Shown piece by piece: positions 1-8,578 of a DNA stretch of 64,000 bases. The notes beneath the pieces were generated by a model. That model did not search any database, had not been told where the DNA came from, and saw nothing but the letters and a program-made list of their open reading frames with translations. The position numbers and the translations under genes are program-made. This DNA is from Williamsia phyllosphaerae (GTDB taxonomy: Bacteria; Actinomycetota; Actinomycetes; Mycobacteriales; Mycobacteriaceae). The first letter of the stretch is position 1. The number at the start of each line of letters is the position of its first letter. Location of the stretch: NCBI RefSeq assembly GCF_014635305.1, contig NZ_BMCS01000003.1, positions 310,001 to 374,000 of the forward strand, written 5' to 3'.

Positions 1-69
1 TACACATGCGCGGTACACGGTTTGCATGAGATACATGAGTGAGACCCCGCGAGGCCCCGGCACCAGCCG

Positions 70-1647
70 GTGAGTGCTCTCGAGACAGATCAGGAGAACA
101 CCTTCATCTTCGATACACACACCTCAGATGACGCGACCGCCACCGACCTGACCGACGCGTTCCCCGACACCGACGCGATCGATTCCGACGCACTGGACCC
201 CGGGGCGCTCGACGACGACGAACTCGACACCGACGTGCCGGTCGCCCGGGTGCCGTGGCGTTCCCCGACCACCGGCGAGTTCCAACTCGACGAGCGGTCG
301 TCCCTGCAGCGTGTGCCCGGTCTGTCCACCGAGCTCGAGGACGTCACCGAGGTCGAGTACCGCCAGCTGCGGCTCGAGCGGGTAGTCCTCGTCGGCGTCT
401 CACTCGACGCCTCGGTGACGACCGCGAACGCCCGGATGGCCGAACTGGCCGCGCTGGCCGAGACCGCGGGGTCGGAGATCCTCGACGCCGTGATGCAGCG
501 TCGCGACAAGCCCGACCCGGCGACCTACATCGGCTCGGGCAAGGCCCACGAGCTGCGTGAGGTCGTCCTGGCGACCGGGGCCGACACCGTCATCTGCGAC
601 GGCGAGCTCACACCCGCGCAGCTCAACGCGCTGGAGAAGGTCGTCAAGGTCAAGGTCATCGACCGCACGGCGCTGATCCTCGACATCTTCGCCCAGCATG
701 CCACCTCCCGCGAGGGCAAGGCGCAGGTCGCGCTGGCACAGATGGAGTACATGATCCCCCGGCTACGCGGCTGGGGTGAGTCGATGTCCCGGCAGGCCGG
801 TGGTCGCGCGGGCAGCAACGGCGGTGTGGGTCTGCGCGGTCCCGGTGAGACGAAGATCGAGACCGACCGACGGCGTATCCGCGAGCGGATGGCCAAGCTC
901 CGTCGCGAGATCCGACAGATGAAGACCTCGCGGAACACCAAGCGCAGCAGGCGTCGCGACTCGTCGGTGCCGTCGGTGACCATCGCCGGCTACACCAACG
1001 CGGGCAAGTCCAGCCTCATCAACGCCATGACCGGCGCGGGTGTGCTGGTCCAGAACGCGCTGTTCGCCACGTTGGACCCGACCACCCGCCGCGCCACCCT
1101 CGACGACGGTCGCGAACTCGTGCTGACCGACACCGTGGGATTCGTCCGACACCTGCCGACCCAGCTCGTCGAGGCGTTCCGCTCGACGCTCGAGGAGGTG
1201 GTCGACGCCGACCTCGTGCTGCACGTGGTCGACGCATCGGATCCGCTTCCCATGGAGCAGATCTCGACCGTGCGGACCGTGATCGACGACGTCGTCCGCG
1301 CCGAGAACGCCACGGCGCCGCCGGAGGTGTTGGTGATCAACAAGATCGACGCCGCCGACCCGACCACGTTGACCGCGCTGCGCAGCGAGTTCCCCGACGC
1401 GGTGTTCGTCTCCGCGCTCACCGGGGCCGGACTCGAGGAGTTGTTCGACCGCGTTCGTGACGTGGTCGGTCGCGATGACGTCGAGCTGTCCGTCGAGGTG
1501 CCGTACTCACGCGGGGATCTGGTGTCGCGCATCCACGCCCAGGGTGACGTGTTGTCCACCGAACACCGGACCGAGGGGACGTTCATGCGCGTCAAGGTGC
1601 CCGCGGCACTGGCCGGGGAGCTGGCCGGACTCGCGCACAGCGGCTGA
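70..1647 (+). CDS. hflX: GTPase HflX, ribosome-associated
   Basis: HflX is a translational GTPase that binds the large ribosomal subunit and helps split or rescue stalled ribosomes in the cytoplasm. The 525-residue product has an acidic, low-complexity N-terminus (about residues 1-60), the HflX N-terminal domain, a basic linker around 270-300, and a G domain with G1 GYTNAGKS at 307-314, G3 DTVG at 354-357 and G4 NKID at 424-427. The acidic extension makes it longer than typical HflX. The GTG start at 70 has no strong ribosome-binding site, so a later start is possible. It converges on ptsH across a perfect hairpin. In related actinobacteria hflX follows dapF, which would lie just left of the window. 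The family assignment is firm. Confidence 0.95.
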   Translation: MSALETDQENTFIFDTHTSDDATATDLTDAFPDTDAIDSDALDPGALDDDELDTDVPVARVPWRSPTTGEFQLDERSSLQRVPGLSTELEDVTEVEYRQLRLERVVLVGVSLDASVTTANARMAELAALAETAGSEILDAVMQRRDKPDPATYIGSGKAHELREVVLATGADTVICDGELTPAQLNALEKVVKVKVIDRTALILDIFAQHATSREGKAQVALAQMEYMIPRLRGWGESMSRQAGGRAGSNGGVGLRGPGETKIETDRRRIRERMAKLRREIRQMKTSRNTKRSRRRDSSVPSVTIAGYTNAGKSSLINAMTGAGVLVQNALFATLDPTTRRATLDDGRELVLTDTVGFVRHLPTQLVEAFRSTLEEVVDADLVLHVVDASDPLPMEQISTVRTVIDDVVRAENATAPPEVLVINKIDAADPTTLTALRSEFPDAVFVSALTGAGLEELFDRVRDVVGRDDVELSVEVPYSRGDLVSRIHAQGDVLSTEHRTEGTFMRVKVPAALAGELAGLAHSG

Positions 1648-1681
1648 CCGAGGGCGCCGAGACCGCAGGCGCCACCACAGC

Positions 1682-1720
1682 GACGAACGCCCCGGGGACA
1701 TCGTCCCCGGGGCGTTCGTC
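1682..1720. terminator. Bidirectional terminator hairpin, hflX / ptsH
   Basis: A perfect 18-bp inverted repeat (arms 1682-1699 and 1703-1720, loop ATC) lies between the convergent hflX and ptsH genes. It can serve both strands. No long T-run follows, as is common in GC-rich actinobacteria. Confidence 0.85.
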
Positions 1721-1735
1721 GTGCTCGATCAATGC

Positions 1736-1996
1736 CTACTCGGCGTCGAGATCCTTCGCGACGAGACCCGCGATGGAGTCCAAGGTCTCCTGATCGTCGG
1801 CGCTGACCACGACCGCGGTGCCCTTCTCGGCACCGAGGGTCATGATCATCAGGGCCGAACCGGCGTCGACCGGCTCGCCGCCCTCGACGGCGAGGGTGAC
1901 CGCTGATCCGGCGGCGGCGACCGCCTCGGCGATGATGGTCGCCGGTCGGGCGTGCAGGCCGACCGCGGATCCGACGGCGATGGTGGTGCTGGGCAT
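1736..1996 (-). CDS. ptsH: Phosphocarrier protein HPr
   Basis: HPr accepts phosphate from Enzyme I on a histidine and passes it to sugar-specific EIIA domains, here presumably that of FruA. The 86-residue protein has the usual length and the active-site signature GLHARPA with His15. A serine (Ser47) sits where Firmicute HPr carries its regulatory site; whether it is used here is unknown. The ATG is preceded by a strong AGGAGGAA. The gene is the last of the leftward fruR-fruK-fruA-ptsH run, 42 nt after fruA, so it is probably co-transcribed. HPr identity is certain from length and motif. Confidence 0.96.
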   Translation of the reverse strand: MPSTTIAVGSAVGLHARPATIIAEAVAAAGSAVTLAVEGGEPVDAGSALMIMTLGAEKGTAVVVSADDQETLDSIAGLVAKDLDAE

Positions 1997-2038
1997 ATCA
2001 ATTCCTCCTGGTTGTGGGGTCTGGTGGTACGAGCTTGA

Positions 2039-4138
2039 TCAGGCTGCGACCGGCTGGGCCGCGACGGTCGCCGAGGTGGCGACGACGGGCTTGCTGCGCA
2101 GCTGCTTGGCGGCGACCACCAGAACCGCTCCGACCACTGTGCCCGCCGCGAGCGCGATCAGGAAGCCCAACACGTTGGTCATCGCGAAGAACACGAAGAT
2201 GCCGCCGTGCGGGGCGCGCAGCCCCACGTCGAAGGCCATCGTCAGGGCGCCGGTCACGGCGCCGCCGGCCATCATCGAGGGGATGACCCGCAGGGGGTCG
2301 GCCGCCGCGAACGGGATGGCGCCCTCGGAGATGAACGACGCTCCCAGCAGCCAGGCCGCCTTGCCGTTCTCCCGCTCGGGCTCGGTGAAGAGCTTCGGGC
2401 GGATGGTGGTGGCCAGGGCCATCGCCAGCGGTGGGACCATGCCCGCGCACATCACGGTGGCCATGATGCGCAGGTCCGCGGACCCGCCGATCGCCAGTCC
2501 CTGGACCGCGAAGGCGTAGGCCGCCTTGTTGACCGGGCCGCCGAGGTCGAAGCACATCATCAGGCCGAGGATGACGCCGAGGATGATCACCGAACTGCCC
2601 GACATCGACGACAGGGCGTCCTGCAGCGAGGTGGTGATCCACTTGAGGGGACGACCGAGCACCATGAGCATCAATGCGCCGGTGATGAGGGTGGCCAGCA
2701 GCGGGATGATCACCACCGGCATCAGGCCACGTGCCCACTGCGGGAGCGGGATACGGCTGATCCAGAGGGCGACGAAACCGGCGATCAGACCACCGACGAG
2801 GCCGCCGATGAAGCCCGCGCCCACAACCGAGGCGATGTAGCCGGCGGTGAAACCGGGAGCCAGACCGGGCCGGTCGGCGATCGCGAAGGCGATGTAGCCG
2901 GCGAGGGCGGGAACCAGGAAGAAGAAGGCGAGCGAACCGATCTCGAAGAACACGCCACCGAGGTATTGCATGAAGCCGCCCGAGGGCAGATTGGTCAGGC
3001 TGTTGGTGAGCGCGATGGTGGCGCCGAGCGGGTCGGTGGCGCCGTTGGGCTTGAGCGCCATCTCGTAGCCGCCGAACAGGAAGCCCAGCGCGATCAGCAG
3101 ACCGCCCGCCGCGACGAACGGGATCATGTAGCTGACGCCGGTCAGCAGGATCTGCCGTGTCCGGACGCCCCAGCCGAGCTCGCTCGAGCCCGACGACGCG
3201 TCGGTCGCCGTCGACGCCGATCCGCCGACCTTCTTGGCGTTCGGGTTCTTCGACGCCGCAACGGCTTCGGAGATCATCACGTCCGGCTCGTTGATGGCGC
3301 GCTTGGTGCCCGACTCGATCACGGGCTTGCCCGCGAACCGCTCGCGGCCCTTGACGCCCACGTCGGTGGCGAAGATGACCGCACCCGCCCGGGCGATGAC
3401 GGCCGGATCGATCGGGGTGGTCTTCGACGATCCCTGGGTCTCGACGACGAAATCGACATCGGCGCGCTCGGCGGCGTAGGTGAGCGAGTCCGCGGCCATG
3501 TAGGTGTGCGCGATCCCGGTGGGGCAGGCGGTGATCGCCACCACGGTCGGACGCTCGGCGGCCGTCGTGTCCGCGACCGGCGGCGGGGTCACCGCGTCGG
3601 TGGTGGCCGCGGGTGCGCTGGGCGCTGCCGGAGCCGGTGAGACGACGCCCTGCACCAGTTCGACGATGGTCGCCGCGTCCTTCGCCGAGCGCAACTGCGC
3701 GACGAAGTCGGGGCGGACCAGCGCGCGGGCCAGGGAGCTGAGCAGCTTCATGTGCTCGGAGCCGCCGGATGCCGGTGCGGCGATGAGGAAGACGATGTCG
3801 GCCGGTGCGTCCTTGGCGCCGAAGTCGACCTTGGGGGACAGGCGCGCGAAGGCGAGGCTGGCGCGCTGGGCGGCCTCGGCACGGCAATGCGGGATCGCGA
3901 TCCCACCGGGGAGTCCGGTGGCCGACTGCGCCTCGCGGGCCATCGCGGGTGTGACGAGACCCTCGACGTCGGTGGCCCGACCCGCGGCGACGAGCCGCTG
4001 GGCGAGGTAGGTGATGACGGCCTGGTTGTCGCGGCCGGCGTCGACGTCGAGTGCGACCGTGTCGACCTCGATGATCTGGGTGGGATCCGGATCCTGCGCA
4101 CCCCCGTGCGCGGTGCCGGCGGTATGTGTATCGGACAT
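2039..4138 (-). CDS. fruA: PTS fructose transporter subunit EIIABC
   Basis: This membrane permease imports fructose while phosphorylating it to fructose 1-phosphate. The 699-residue fusion has a cytoplasmic EIIA domain (about 20-165) with phospho-His84 in AIPHC, an Ala/Pro-rich linker (about 168-195), an EIIB domain with phospho-Cys205 in TACPTGIAHT, and a hydrophobic EIIC domain from about 330 to the end. Domain order and length match actinobacterial FruA. It lies between fruK (upstream, 73-nt gap) and ptsH (downstream) in one leftward operon with the DeoR regulator at its head. The ATG at 4138 has a modest AAAGGC upstream. Fructose is the likely substrate because of the EIIB type and the adjacent 1-phosphofructokinase. 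Confidence 0.95.
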   Translation of the reverse strand: MSDTHTAGTAHGGAQDPDPTQIIEVDTVALDVDAGRDNQAVITYLAQRLVAAGRATDVEGLVTPAMAREAQSATGLPGGIAIPHCRAEAAQRASLAFARLSPKVDFGAKDAPADIVFLIAAPASGGSEHMKLLSSLARALVRPDFVAQLRSAKDAATIVELVQGVVSPAPAAPSAPAATTDAVTPPPVADTTAAERPTVVAITACPTGIAHTYMAADSLTYAAERADVDFVVETQGSSKTTPIDPAVIARAGAVIFATDVGVKGRERFAGKPVIESGTKRAINEPDVMISEAVAASKNPNAKKVGGSASTATDASSGSSELGWGVRTRQILLTGVSYMIPFVAAGGLLIALGFLFGGYEMALKPNGATDPLGATIALTNSLTNLPSGGFMQYLGGVFFEIGSLAFFFLVPALAGYIAFAIADRPGLAPGFTAGYIASVVGAGFIGGLVGGLIAGFVALWISRIPLPQWARGLMPVVIIPLLATLITGALMLMVLGRPLKWITTSLQDALSSMSGSSVIILGVILGLMMCFDLGGPVNKAAYAFAVQGLAIGGSADLRIMATVMCAGMVPPLAMALATTIRPKLFTEPERENGKAAWLLGASFISEGAIPFAAADPLRVIPSMMAGGAVTGALTMAFDVGLRAPHGGIFVFFAMTNVLGFLIALAAGTVVGAVLVVAAKQLRSKPVVATSATVAAQPVAA

Positions 4139-4211
4139 CGTTGTGCCTTTTTTCGATGGATGGATGACGCTGTGGAGAGTTCTGGGTGGGGAAGACGAGC
4201 GCGGGTGGCGC

Positions 4212-5183
4212 TCAGACCGCGTGGGTCGCGACCTCGCTCACGTGCACCGCGGCGAGTGCGAGGTCCGAGGGAGTCGGTGGTTGCGTCCCGGCCAGCGCCG
4301 CTGCGGCCGATCCGTAGGCGACCGCGCGGCGCAGACGCTCCGCCGGTGTCGCCTCGTCGAGGGTGGCGAGCAGGTAGCCCGCCAGGGTTGCGTCGCCCGC
4401 GCCGACCGTGCTGACCGGGACGATGGGGGGTGGCGTCGCGAGCCACCCGCCCTCGGCGGTCACCAGCAGCGCACCGGCGGCGCCGAGCGTCGCCAGCACC
4501 GCGCACCCGGCGAGCTGCTGCAGGGAGCGGGCGGTGTCGAGTGTGGGCCCGAAGTCGCCGGCATCCGCGGACCGTTCCAGCAGATCGAGGTCGGCGCCGG
4601 TCATCTCGCACAGCTCCTCGACGTTGGGCTTGATCACGTCGACGGCCACATCGGGCATCGCGGCGCGGATCGCGGTCAGCGGGGCGCCGGAGGTGTCCAC
4701 GGCCACCCGGCAGCTCAACGGTGCGAGCAGGGACGCCAGGTCCGCATACCAGGAGTCGGGCACGCCCGGCGGCAGGGATCCGCACAGGGCCACCCAGGTC
4801 GCCGTGGCGGCCGATTCGACGATCAGCGCGGTCAGCGCAGACAGATCGGCGGGGCTCATCGGGTTGCCGGGCAGGTTGAGCTTGGTGGTGGTGCCGTCCG
4901 GCTCGGTGACGGTGAGGTTGCTGCGCACATCGGCGGTGACGTCGACGGTGCGGTAACGCAGTCCGACGGCGTCGAGTCCGGTCAGCAGGGGGTCGCCGGA
5001 ACGGGCGGGCAACAGCGCGGTGGTGGGCATCCCGGCCATCTGCACGGCGCGGGAGACGTTGACGCCCTTGCCGCCGGGCTCGGCGCGCGAGGCGAGCGCG
5101 CGGGTGACCGATCCGCGGACCAGTGGCCCGGGCAGGGTGACGGTGCGGTCGACACTCGGGTTGGCGGTGACGGTGACGATCAT
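4212..5183 (-). CDS. fruK: 1-phosphofructokinase
   Basis: The enzyme phosphorylates the fructose 1-phosphate made by FruA to fructose 1,6-bisphosphate, which feeds glycolysis. The 323-residue protein starts with the PfkB-family MIVTVTANPSVD motif, has the sugar-binding PGGKGVNVS segment near residue 37, and ends with the catalytic VGAGDATLAG motif of the ribokinase fold, whose Asp is the base. Its start overlaps the fruR stop by 4 nt (ATGA), which implies translational coupling. Placement beside fruA favours 1-phosphofructokinase over 6-phosphofructokinase or tagatose kinase. Confidence 0.93.
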   Translation of the reverse strand: MIVTVTANPSVDRTVTLPGPLVRGSVTRALASRAEPGGKGVNVSRAVQMAGMPTTALLPARSGDPLLTGLDAVGLRYRTVDVTADVRSNLTVTEPDGTTTKLNLPGNPMSPADLSALTALIVESAATATWVALCGSLPPGVPDSWYADLASLLAPLSCRVAVDTSGAPLTAIRAAMPDVAVDVIKPNVEELCEMTGADLDLLERSADAGDFGPTLDTARSLQQLAGCAVLATLGAAGALLVTAEGGWLATPPPIVPVSTVGAGDATLAGYLLATLDEATPAERLRRAVAYGSAAAALAGTQPPTPSDLALAAVHVSEVATHAV

Positions 5184-5947
5184 GCGATCACCACCTCCAC
5201 CCCGCGCGCGGAGAGCCGCGCGGAGAAGCCGGCGTCGATGCCGCCGTCGGTGATCAACACGTCGATGCGGGACAGATCGGCGAAACCGGTCATGTCTTCC
5301 TTTCCGAGCTTCGAGGAATCCGCCAGGACGACAACGCGATTGGCGGCACTGATCATGGCCGACTTCATCGCGCCCTCGTCGGGGTCCGGCGTGGACAGTC
5401 CGTGGCGTTCGGTGATCCCGTTGGTGCCGATGAACGCGACATCGACCCGGTAGTTGGACAGGGCCGCGATCGGCGCGGCCCCGACGGAGGCCTGGGTGAG
5501 ACCGCGGATGCGGCCACCGAGGAAGTGCAGGTGCGCGCTCGGGTGGTCGGCGACGGTCGACGCCACGGGCAGCGAGTTGGTGAACACGGTGATGGTCCGG
5601 TCGCGGGGGAGGCAGGCCGCGGCCTGGATGGTGGTGGTACCGGCGTCGATGACGAGGCTGCCTCCCTCGGAGGGGACGAAGCGGCAGGCCGCCATGCCGA
5701 TGCGGATCTTCTCGTCCGGACGAGCGGTCGCGCGCTCGGCGACGCCGAGCTCGGTCACCCGCACCGCGTCGACGGGTACCGCGCCACCGTGTACCCGTCG
5801 GAGGAACCCGGCGCGTTCGAGGAAGGCGAGGTCGCGACGCACGGTCTCGCTGGTGACGTCGAACTCCTCGGCCAGCGCGGCCACCGACGCGCGACCGTGC
5901 TGGTGCACCTGGTCTGCGATGGCCTGCTGGCGCTCTTCGGCGTACAT
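5180..5947 (-). CDS. fruR: DeoR-family fructose operon regulator
   Basis: This is a DeoR-type repressor expected to sense a sugar phosphate such as fructose 1-phosphate or fructose 1,6-bisphosphate and to control the fru/pts genes. The 255-residue protein has an N-terminal helix-turn-helix (about 5-58, including SETVRRDLAFLE) and a C-terminal sugar-phosphate sensor domain (about 75-230) with the family DAGTTT and NGI motifs. It heads the leftward operon and is divergent from ptsI, so the 108-bp region between them is its likely operator. The 4-nt overlap with fruK ties its expression to the operon. The ligand is inferred from context. Confidence 0.88.
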   Translation of the reverse strand: MYAEERQQAIADQVHQHGRASVAALAEEFDVTSETVRRDLAFLERAGFLRRVHGGAVPVDAVRVTELGVAERATARPDEKIRIGMAACRFVPSEGGSLVIDAGTTTIQAAACLPRDRTITVFTNSLPVASTVADHPSAHLHFLGGRIRGLTQASVGAAPIAALSNYRVDVAFIGTNGITERHGLSTPDPDEGAMKSAMISAANRVVVLADSSKLGKEDMTGFADLSRIDVLITDGGIDAGFSARLSARGVEVVIA

Positions 5948-6055
5948 GGGAGAACGTCCCCGTTTCGGTTGGAATGTGTTGCTTTTGATGTTGATATGAG
6001 TCTGTTTACGCCCGGATGTGTTGACAAGTCAAGCTTTTCTTGTAATTTGGATCAC
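5948..6055. promoter_or_regulatory. fruR/ptsI divergent control region
   Basis: This AT-richer 108-bp region separates the two halves of the PTS locus. It has two copies of ATGTGTTG (5974-5981 and 6016-6023), 42 bp apart or about four helical turns, and an inverted repeat TTGAC-AA-GTCAA (6021-6032) over the ptsI -35. These are plausible repressor half-sites, for FruR or another sugar regulator; no binding motif was verified. Confidence 0.55.
6021..6048 (+). promoter_or_regulatory. Probable leaderless ptsI promoter
   Basis: A consensus -35 TTGACA (6021-6026) is followed after 16 nt by TAATTT (6043-6048). The ATG of ptsI begins 8 nt after the end of the -10, where transcription should start, and no ribosome-binding site is present. 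The mRNA is probably leaderless. Confidence 0.6.
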
Positions 6056-7792
6056 ATGCCACCGCAGAATGACGTTCAGCTCGCTCACCGCACCCCGTCG
6101 ACGGACACGTCGTCCGAGTCGACGTCCGTGCTGTCCGGGACCCCGGTCGTCGCCGGCGTCGCCTACGCGCCGGTGATGTGGCCCGGCCCGCGACCCGAAC
6201 TGCCCGGTCCGGGCGAGCCGCCCGCCGACGTCGAGGCCGAGTGCGACCGCTTCGCCGCGGCGACGGTGATCGTGGCCGATCGACTGCGGGTGCGGGCCTC
6301 GGCCGGTACCGGCGTCGCCTCGGAGGTGTTGTCGGCGACCGCCGCACTCGCCGAGGACCGCGGCTGGGTCGGCGCCGCGCAGAAGCTGATCCGGGCCGGC
6401 TCGCCCGCCCCGAACGCGGCGGTCGACGCCACCGAGCAGTTCGCCGCGGTCTTCACCAAGCTCGGCGGATTGATGGCCGAGCGCGTCACCGACCTCATGG
6501 ACGTCCGCGACCGCGTGCTCGCCGAACTCGCCGGTGATCCCGAGCCCGGGCTGGCACAACCGACGTCGGAGGTGATCCTCTTCGCCGACGATCTCGCCCC
6601 CGCCGACACCTCCGGCCTCGACCCGTCGATGGTGCGGGGCCTGGCCACCCGTTTCGGTGGACCCACCAGCCACACCGCGATCATCGCCCGTCAGCTGGGC
6701 ATCCCGTGTGTGGTCGCCGTCGCCGATCTCACGGCGGTGCCCGCGGGTACCCCGGTGATGCTCGACGGCACCGCCGGCACGGTGACCCTCGGGTGTGACG
6801 CCGACGACGCACGCGCGCAGGTCGCCGAGTCACTCCGGCAGTCCGAACTGGTGTCGCGATGGACCGGCCCCGGACGGACCGCCGACGGCGTCGAGGTCTC
6901 GATCCTCGCCAACGTCCAGGACGGCGCGTCGGCTCGCACCGCGACCGATTTCCCCGTGGCCGGCATCGGGCTGTTCCGTACCGAGCTCGCGTTCCTCGAT
7001 CGCGCCGCGGAACCGACGGTCGCCGAACAGACCACCCTCTACCGGGAGGTCGTCGACGCCTTCGCCTCGGACTCGGGTGCCCACACCGCGAAGGTCGTCA
7101 TCCGCACCCTGGACGCGGGCTCGGACAAGCCGTTGCTGTTCGCCGATCAGGGGACCGAGGCGAATCCTGCGCTCGGCGTCCGAGGTCTTCGCATCGCCTT
7201 CGCCGACCCCGGCCTGCTCGACCGTCAGCTCGACGCGATCGCGCTGGCCGCCCAGGCGACCGGGGGCTCACCCTGGGTGATGGCGCCGATGGTGGCGACC
7301 GCGGCCGAGGCGAGGGGCTTCGCGGCCAAGGTGCGTGAACGCGGTCTGACCGCGGGCGTGATGATCGAGATCCCCTCGGCGGCGCTGCTGGCGCCCGCGA
7401 TCCTGGCCGAGGTGGACTTCGTGTCCATCGGCACCAACGACCTGACCCAGTACACGATGGCCGCCGACCGGATGTCGTCGGAGTTGGCCGGTCTGACCGA
7501 CCCGTGGCAGCCCGCGGTCCTGACCCTCATCGACCGCGTCGCGTCCTCCGGTGCGCAGGTGGGCAAGTCGGTGGGGGTCTGCGGTGAGGCCGCCGCCGAC
7601 CCGCTGCTGTCGTGTGTCCTGGTGGGCATGGGGGTCACCTCGCTCTCGAGCGCACCCGCCGCGGCCGCAGGGGTGGGCGCCGCCCTCGCCGACGTCACGC
7701 TCGCGCAGTGTCAGGCCGCCGCCCGCGCGGCCCTGGCCACGGCCGATCCGGCCGCTGCGCGTCTCGCGGCCGCAGAGGCGTTGCACGCCTGA
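6056..7792 (+). CDS. ptsI: PTS Enzyme I (phosphoenolpyruvate-protein phosphotransferase)
   Basis: Enzyme I takes phosphate from PEP and transfers it to HPr, the first step of PTS sugar uptake. The 578-residue protein has the swivelling phosphohistidine domain with GGPTSHTAI (His206) and the C-terminal PEP-binding barrel containing GIGLFRTE, MIEIPSAAL, GTNDLTQYT and the GVCGEAA motif with the catalytic Cys near 508. The ATG at 6056 gives normal length; the frame stays open upstream, but that stretch overlaps fruR on the other strand and lies before the promoter. The N-terminal 20 residues are Ser/Thr-rich and atypical, so a start near 6129 is an alternative. It is transcribed away from the fru operon. 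Confidence 0.95.
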   Translation: MPPQNDVQLAHRTPSTDTSSESTSVLSGTPVVAGVAYAPVMWPGPRPELPGPGEPPADVEAECDRFAAATVIVADRLRVRASAGTGVASEVLSATAALAEDRGWVGAAQKLIRAGSPAPNAAVDATEQFAAVFTKLGGLMAERVTDLMDVRDRVLAELAGDPEPGLAQPTSEVILFADDLAPADTSGLDPSMVRGLATRFGGPTSHTAIIARQLGIPCVVAVADLTAVPAGTPVMLDGTAGTVTLGCDADDARAQVAESLRQSELVSRWTGPGRTADGVEVSILANVQDGASARTATDFPVAGIGLFRTELAFLDRAAEPTVAEQTTLYREVVDAFASDSGAHTAKVVIRTLDAGSDKPLLFADQGTEANPALGVRGLRIAFADPGLLDRQLDAIALAAQATGGSPWVMAPMVATAAEARGFAAKVRERGLTAGVMIEIPSAALLAPAILAEVDFVSIGTNDLTQYTMAADRMSSELAGLTDPWQPAVLTLIDRVASSGAQVGKSVGVCGEAAADPLLSCVLVGMGVTSLSSAPAAAAGVGAALADVTLAQCQAAARAALATADPAAARLAAAEALHA

Positions 7793-7911
7793 CGTTCTCG
7801 ACGCGAACCGTGTGACATCGCCGGTCCCGGCTGCTGCGCTCACCGAGGCGCGAGGGGGATCTCGCCACATGGGCACTACAGTCGTGGGGCGAGTGCGAGG
7901 AGGATGTCGAG

Positions 7912-8550
7912 GTGGCCGAGGAGACAGGCCGGCGCTACGCCGGGCGGGACCCGGCGACTCGTCGTGCGGCGCGGCGTGACCAGTTGATGGCCGCCGGTCT
8001 CGAACTGTTCGCCACCCAGGGCTACACGCGGGTGTCGGTCAAGCAGGTGTGCGACTCCGCGAAGCTGACCCAGCGCTACTTCTACGAATCGTTCGTCGAC
8101 CGCGAGGATCTCCTTCTCGGTGTGTACGACGCCGTCGTCGCCGAGACCCGCCATCAGGTCGATCGTGCGCTCGCCCAGAGTGCCACCGACGTGGTCGATC
8201 TCGCGCAGTCGGCCCTCGGGGCCTTCATCGGACACCTCACCGACGACCCGCGGCTCGCCCGCATCATGCTGCTCGAGGTCGTCGGGGTCAGCCCGCGACT
8301 CGAGGATCGCCGCTATCGCGTCATCCACGACTTCGCCGACCTCATCCTGGCCGCCGGGATGACGTCGTCGCAGATCGAGGACACCTCGGCGCCGGAGTTC
8401 CGCCTGGTGGCGGTCGGGCTCGTGGGTGCTGTCAACCAGTTGCTGGTCGACTGGGTCCTGGGCAACGGCTCGCACGATCCCGACGCGATCCTGTCGGTGT
8501 GCACCGGTCTGTTCGCCGCATCGTTCGAACGGTTCTACGACCGCGCCTGA
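7912..8550 (+). CDS. TetR-family transcriptional regulator
   Basis: This is a one-component DNA-binding repressor of unknown ligand. The 212-residue protein has a basic N-terminal tail, a TetR helix-turn-helix (about 22-68, with FATQGYTRVSVKQVC and LTQRYFYESF) and a helical ligand-binding region. The GTG start is supported by AGGAGG about 8 nt upstream. It converges on the SDR gene, only 28 nt away. TetR regulators often act on adjacent genes, so the SDR is a candidate target, but no operator was identified. Confidence 0.88.
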   Translation: MAEETGRRYAGRDPATRRAARRDQLMAAGLELFATQGYTRVSVKQVCDSAKLTQRYFYESFVDREDLLLGVYDAVVAETRHQVDRALAQSATDVVDLAQSALGAFIGHLTDDPRLARIMLLEVVGVSPRLEDRRYRVIHDFADLILAAGMTSSQIEDTSAPEFRLVAVGLVGAVNQLLVDWVLGNGSHDPDAILSVCTGLFAASFERFYDRA

Positions 8551-8578
8551 TCGGGGTCCGGTCGAACTCGACTGCGCG

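Noticed and set aside
1..73. Open frame at the left edge ending at 71-73, a possible 3' end of dapF
   Set aside because: Only about 24 codons are visible and they carry no recognisable dapF motif; I cannot tell coding from leader sequence.
1998..3887. 629-codon open frame inside fruA (minus strand, other frame)
   Set aside because: It is Arg/Gly-rich with no domain and lies within a certain gene; long shadow frames are common at this GC content.
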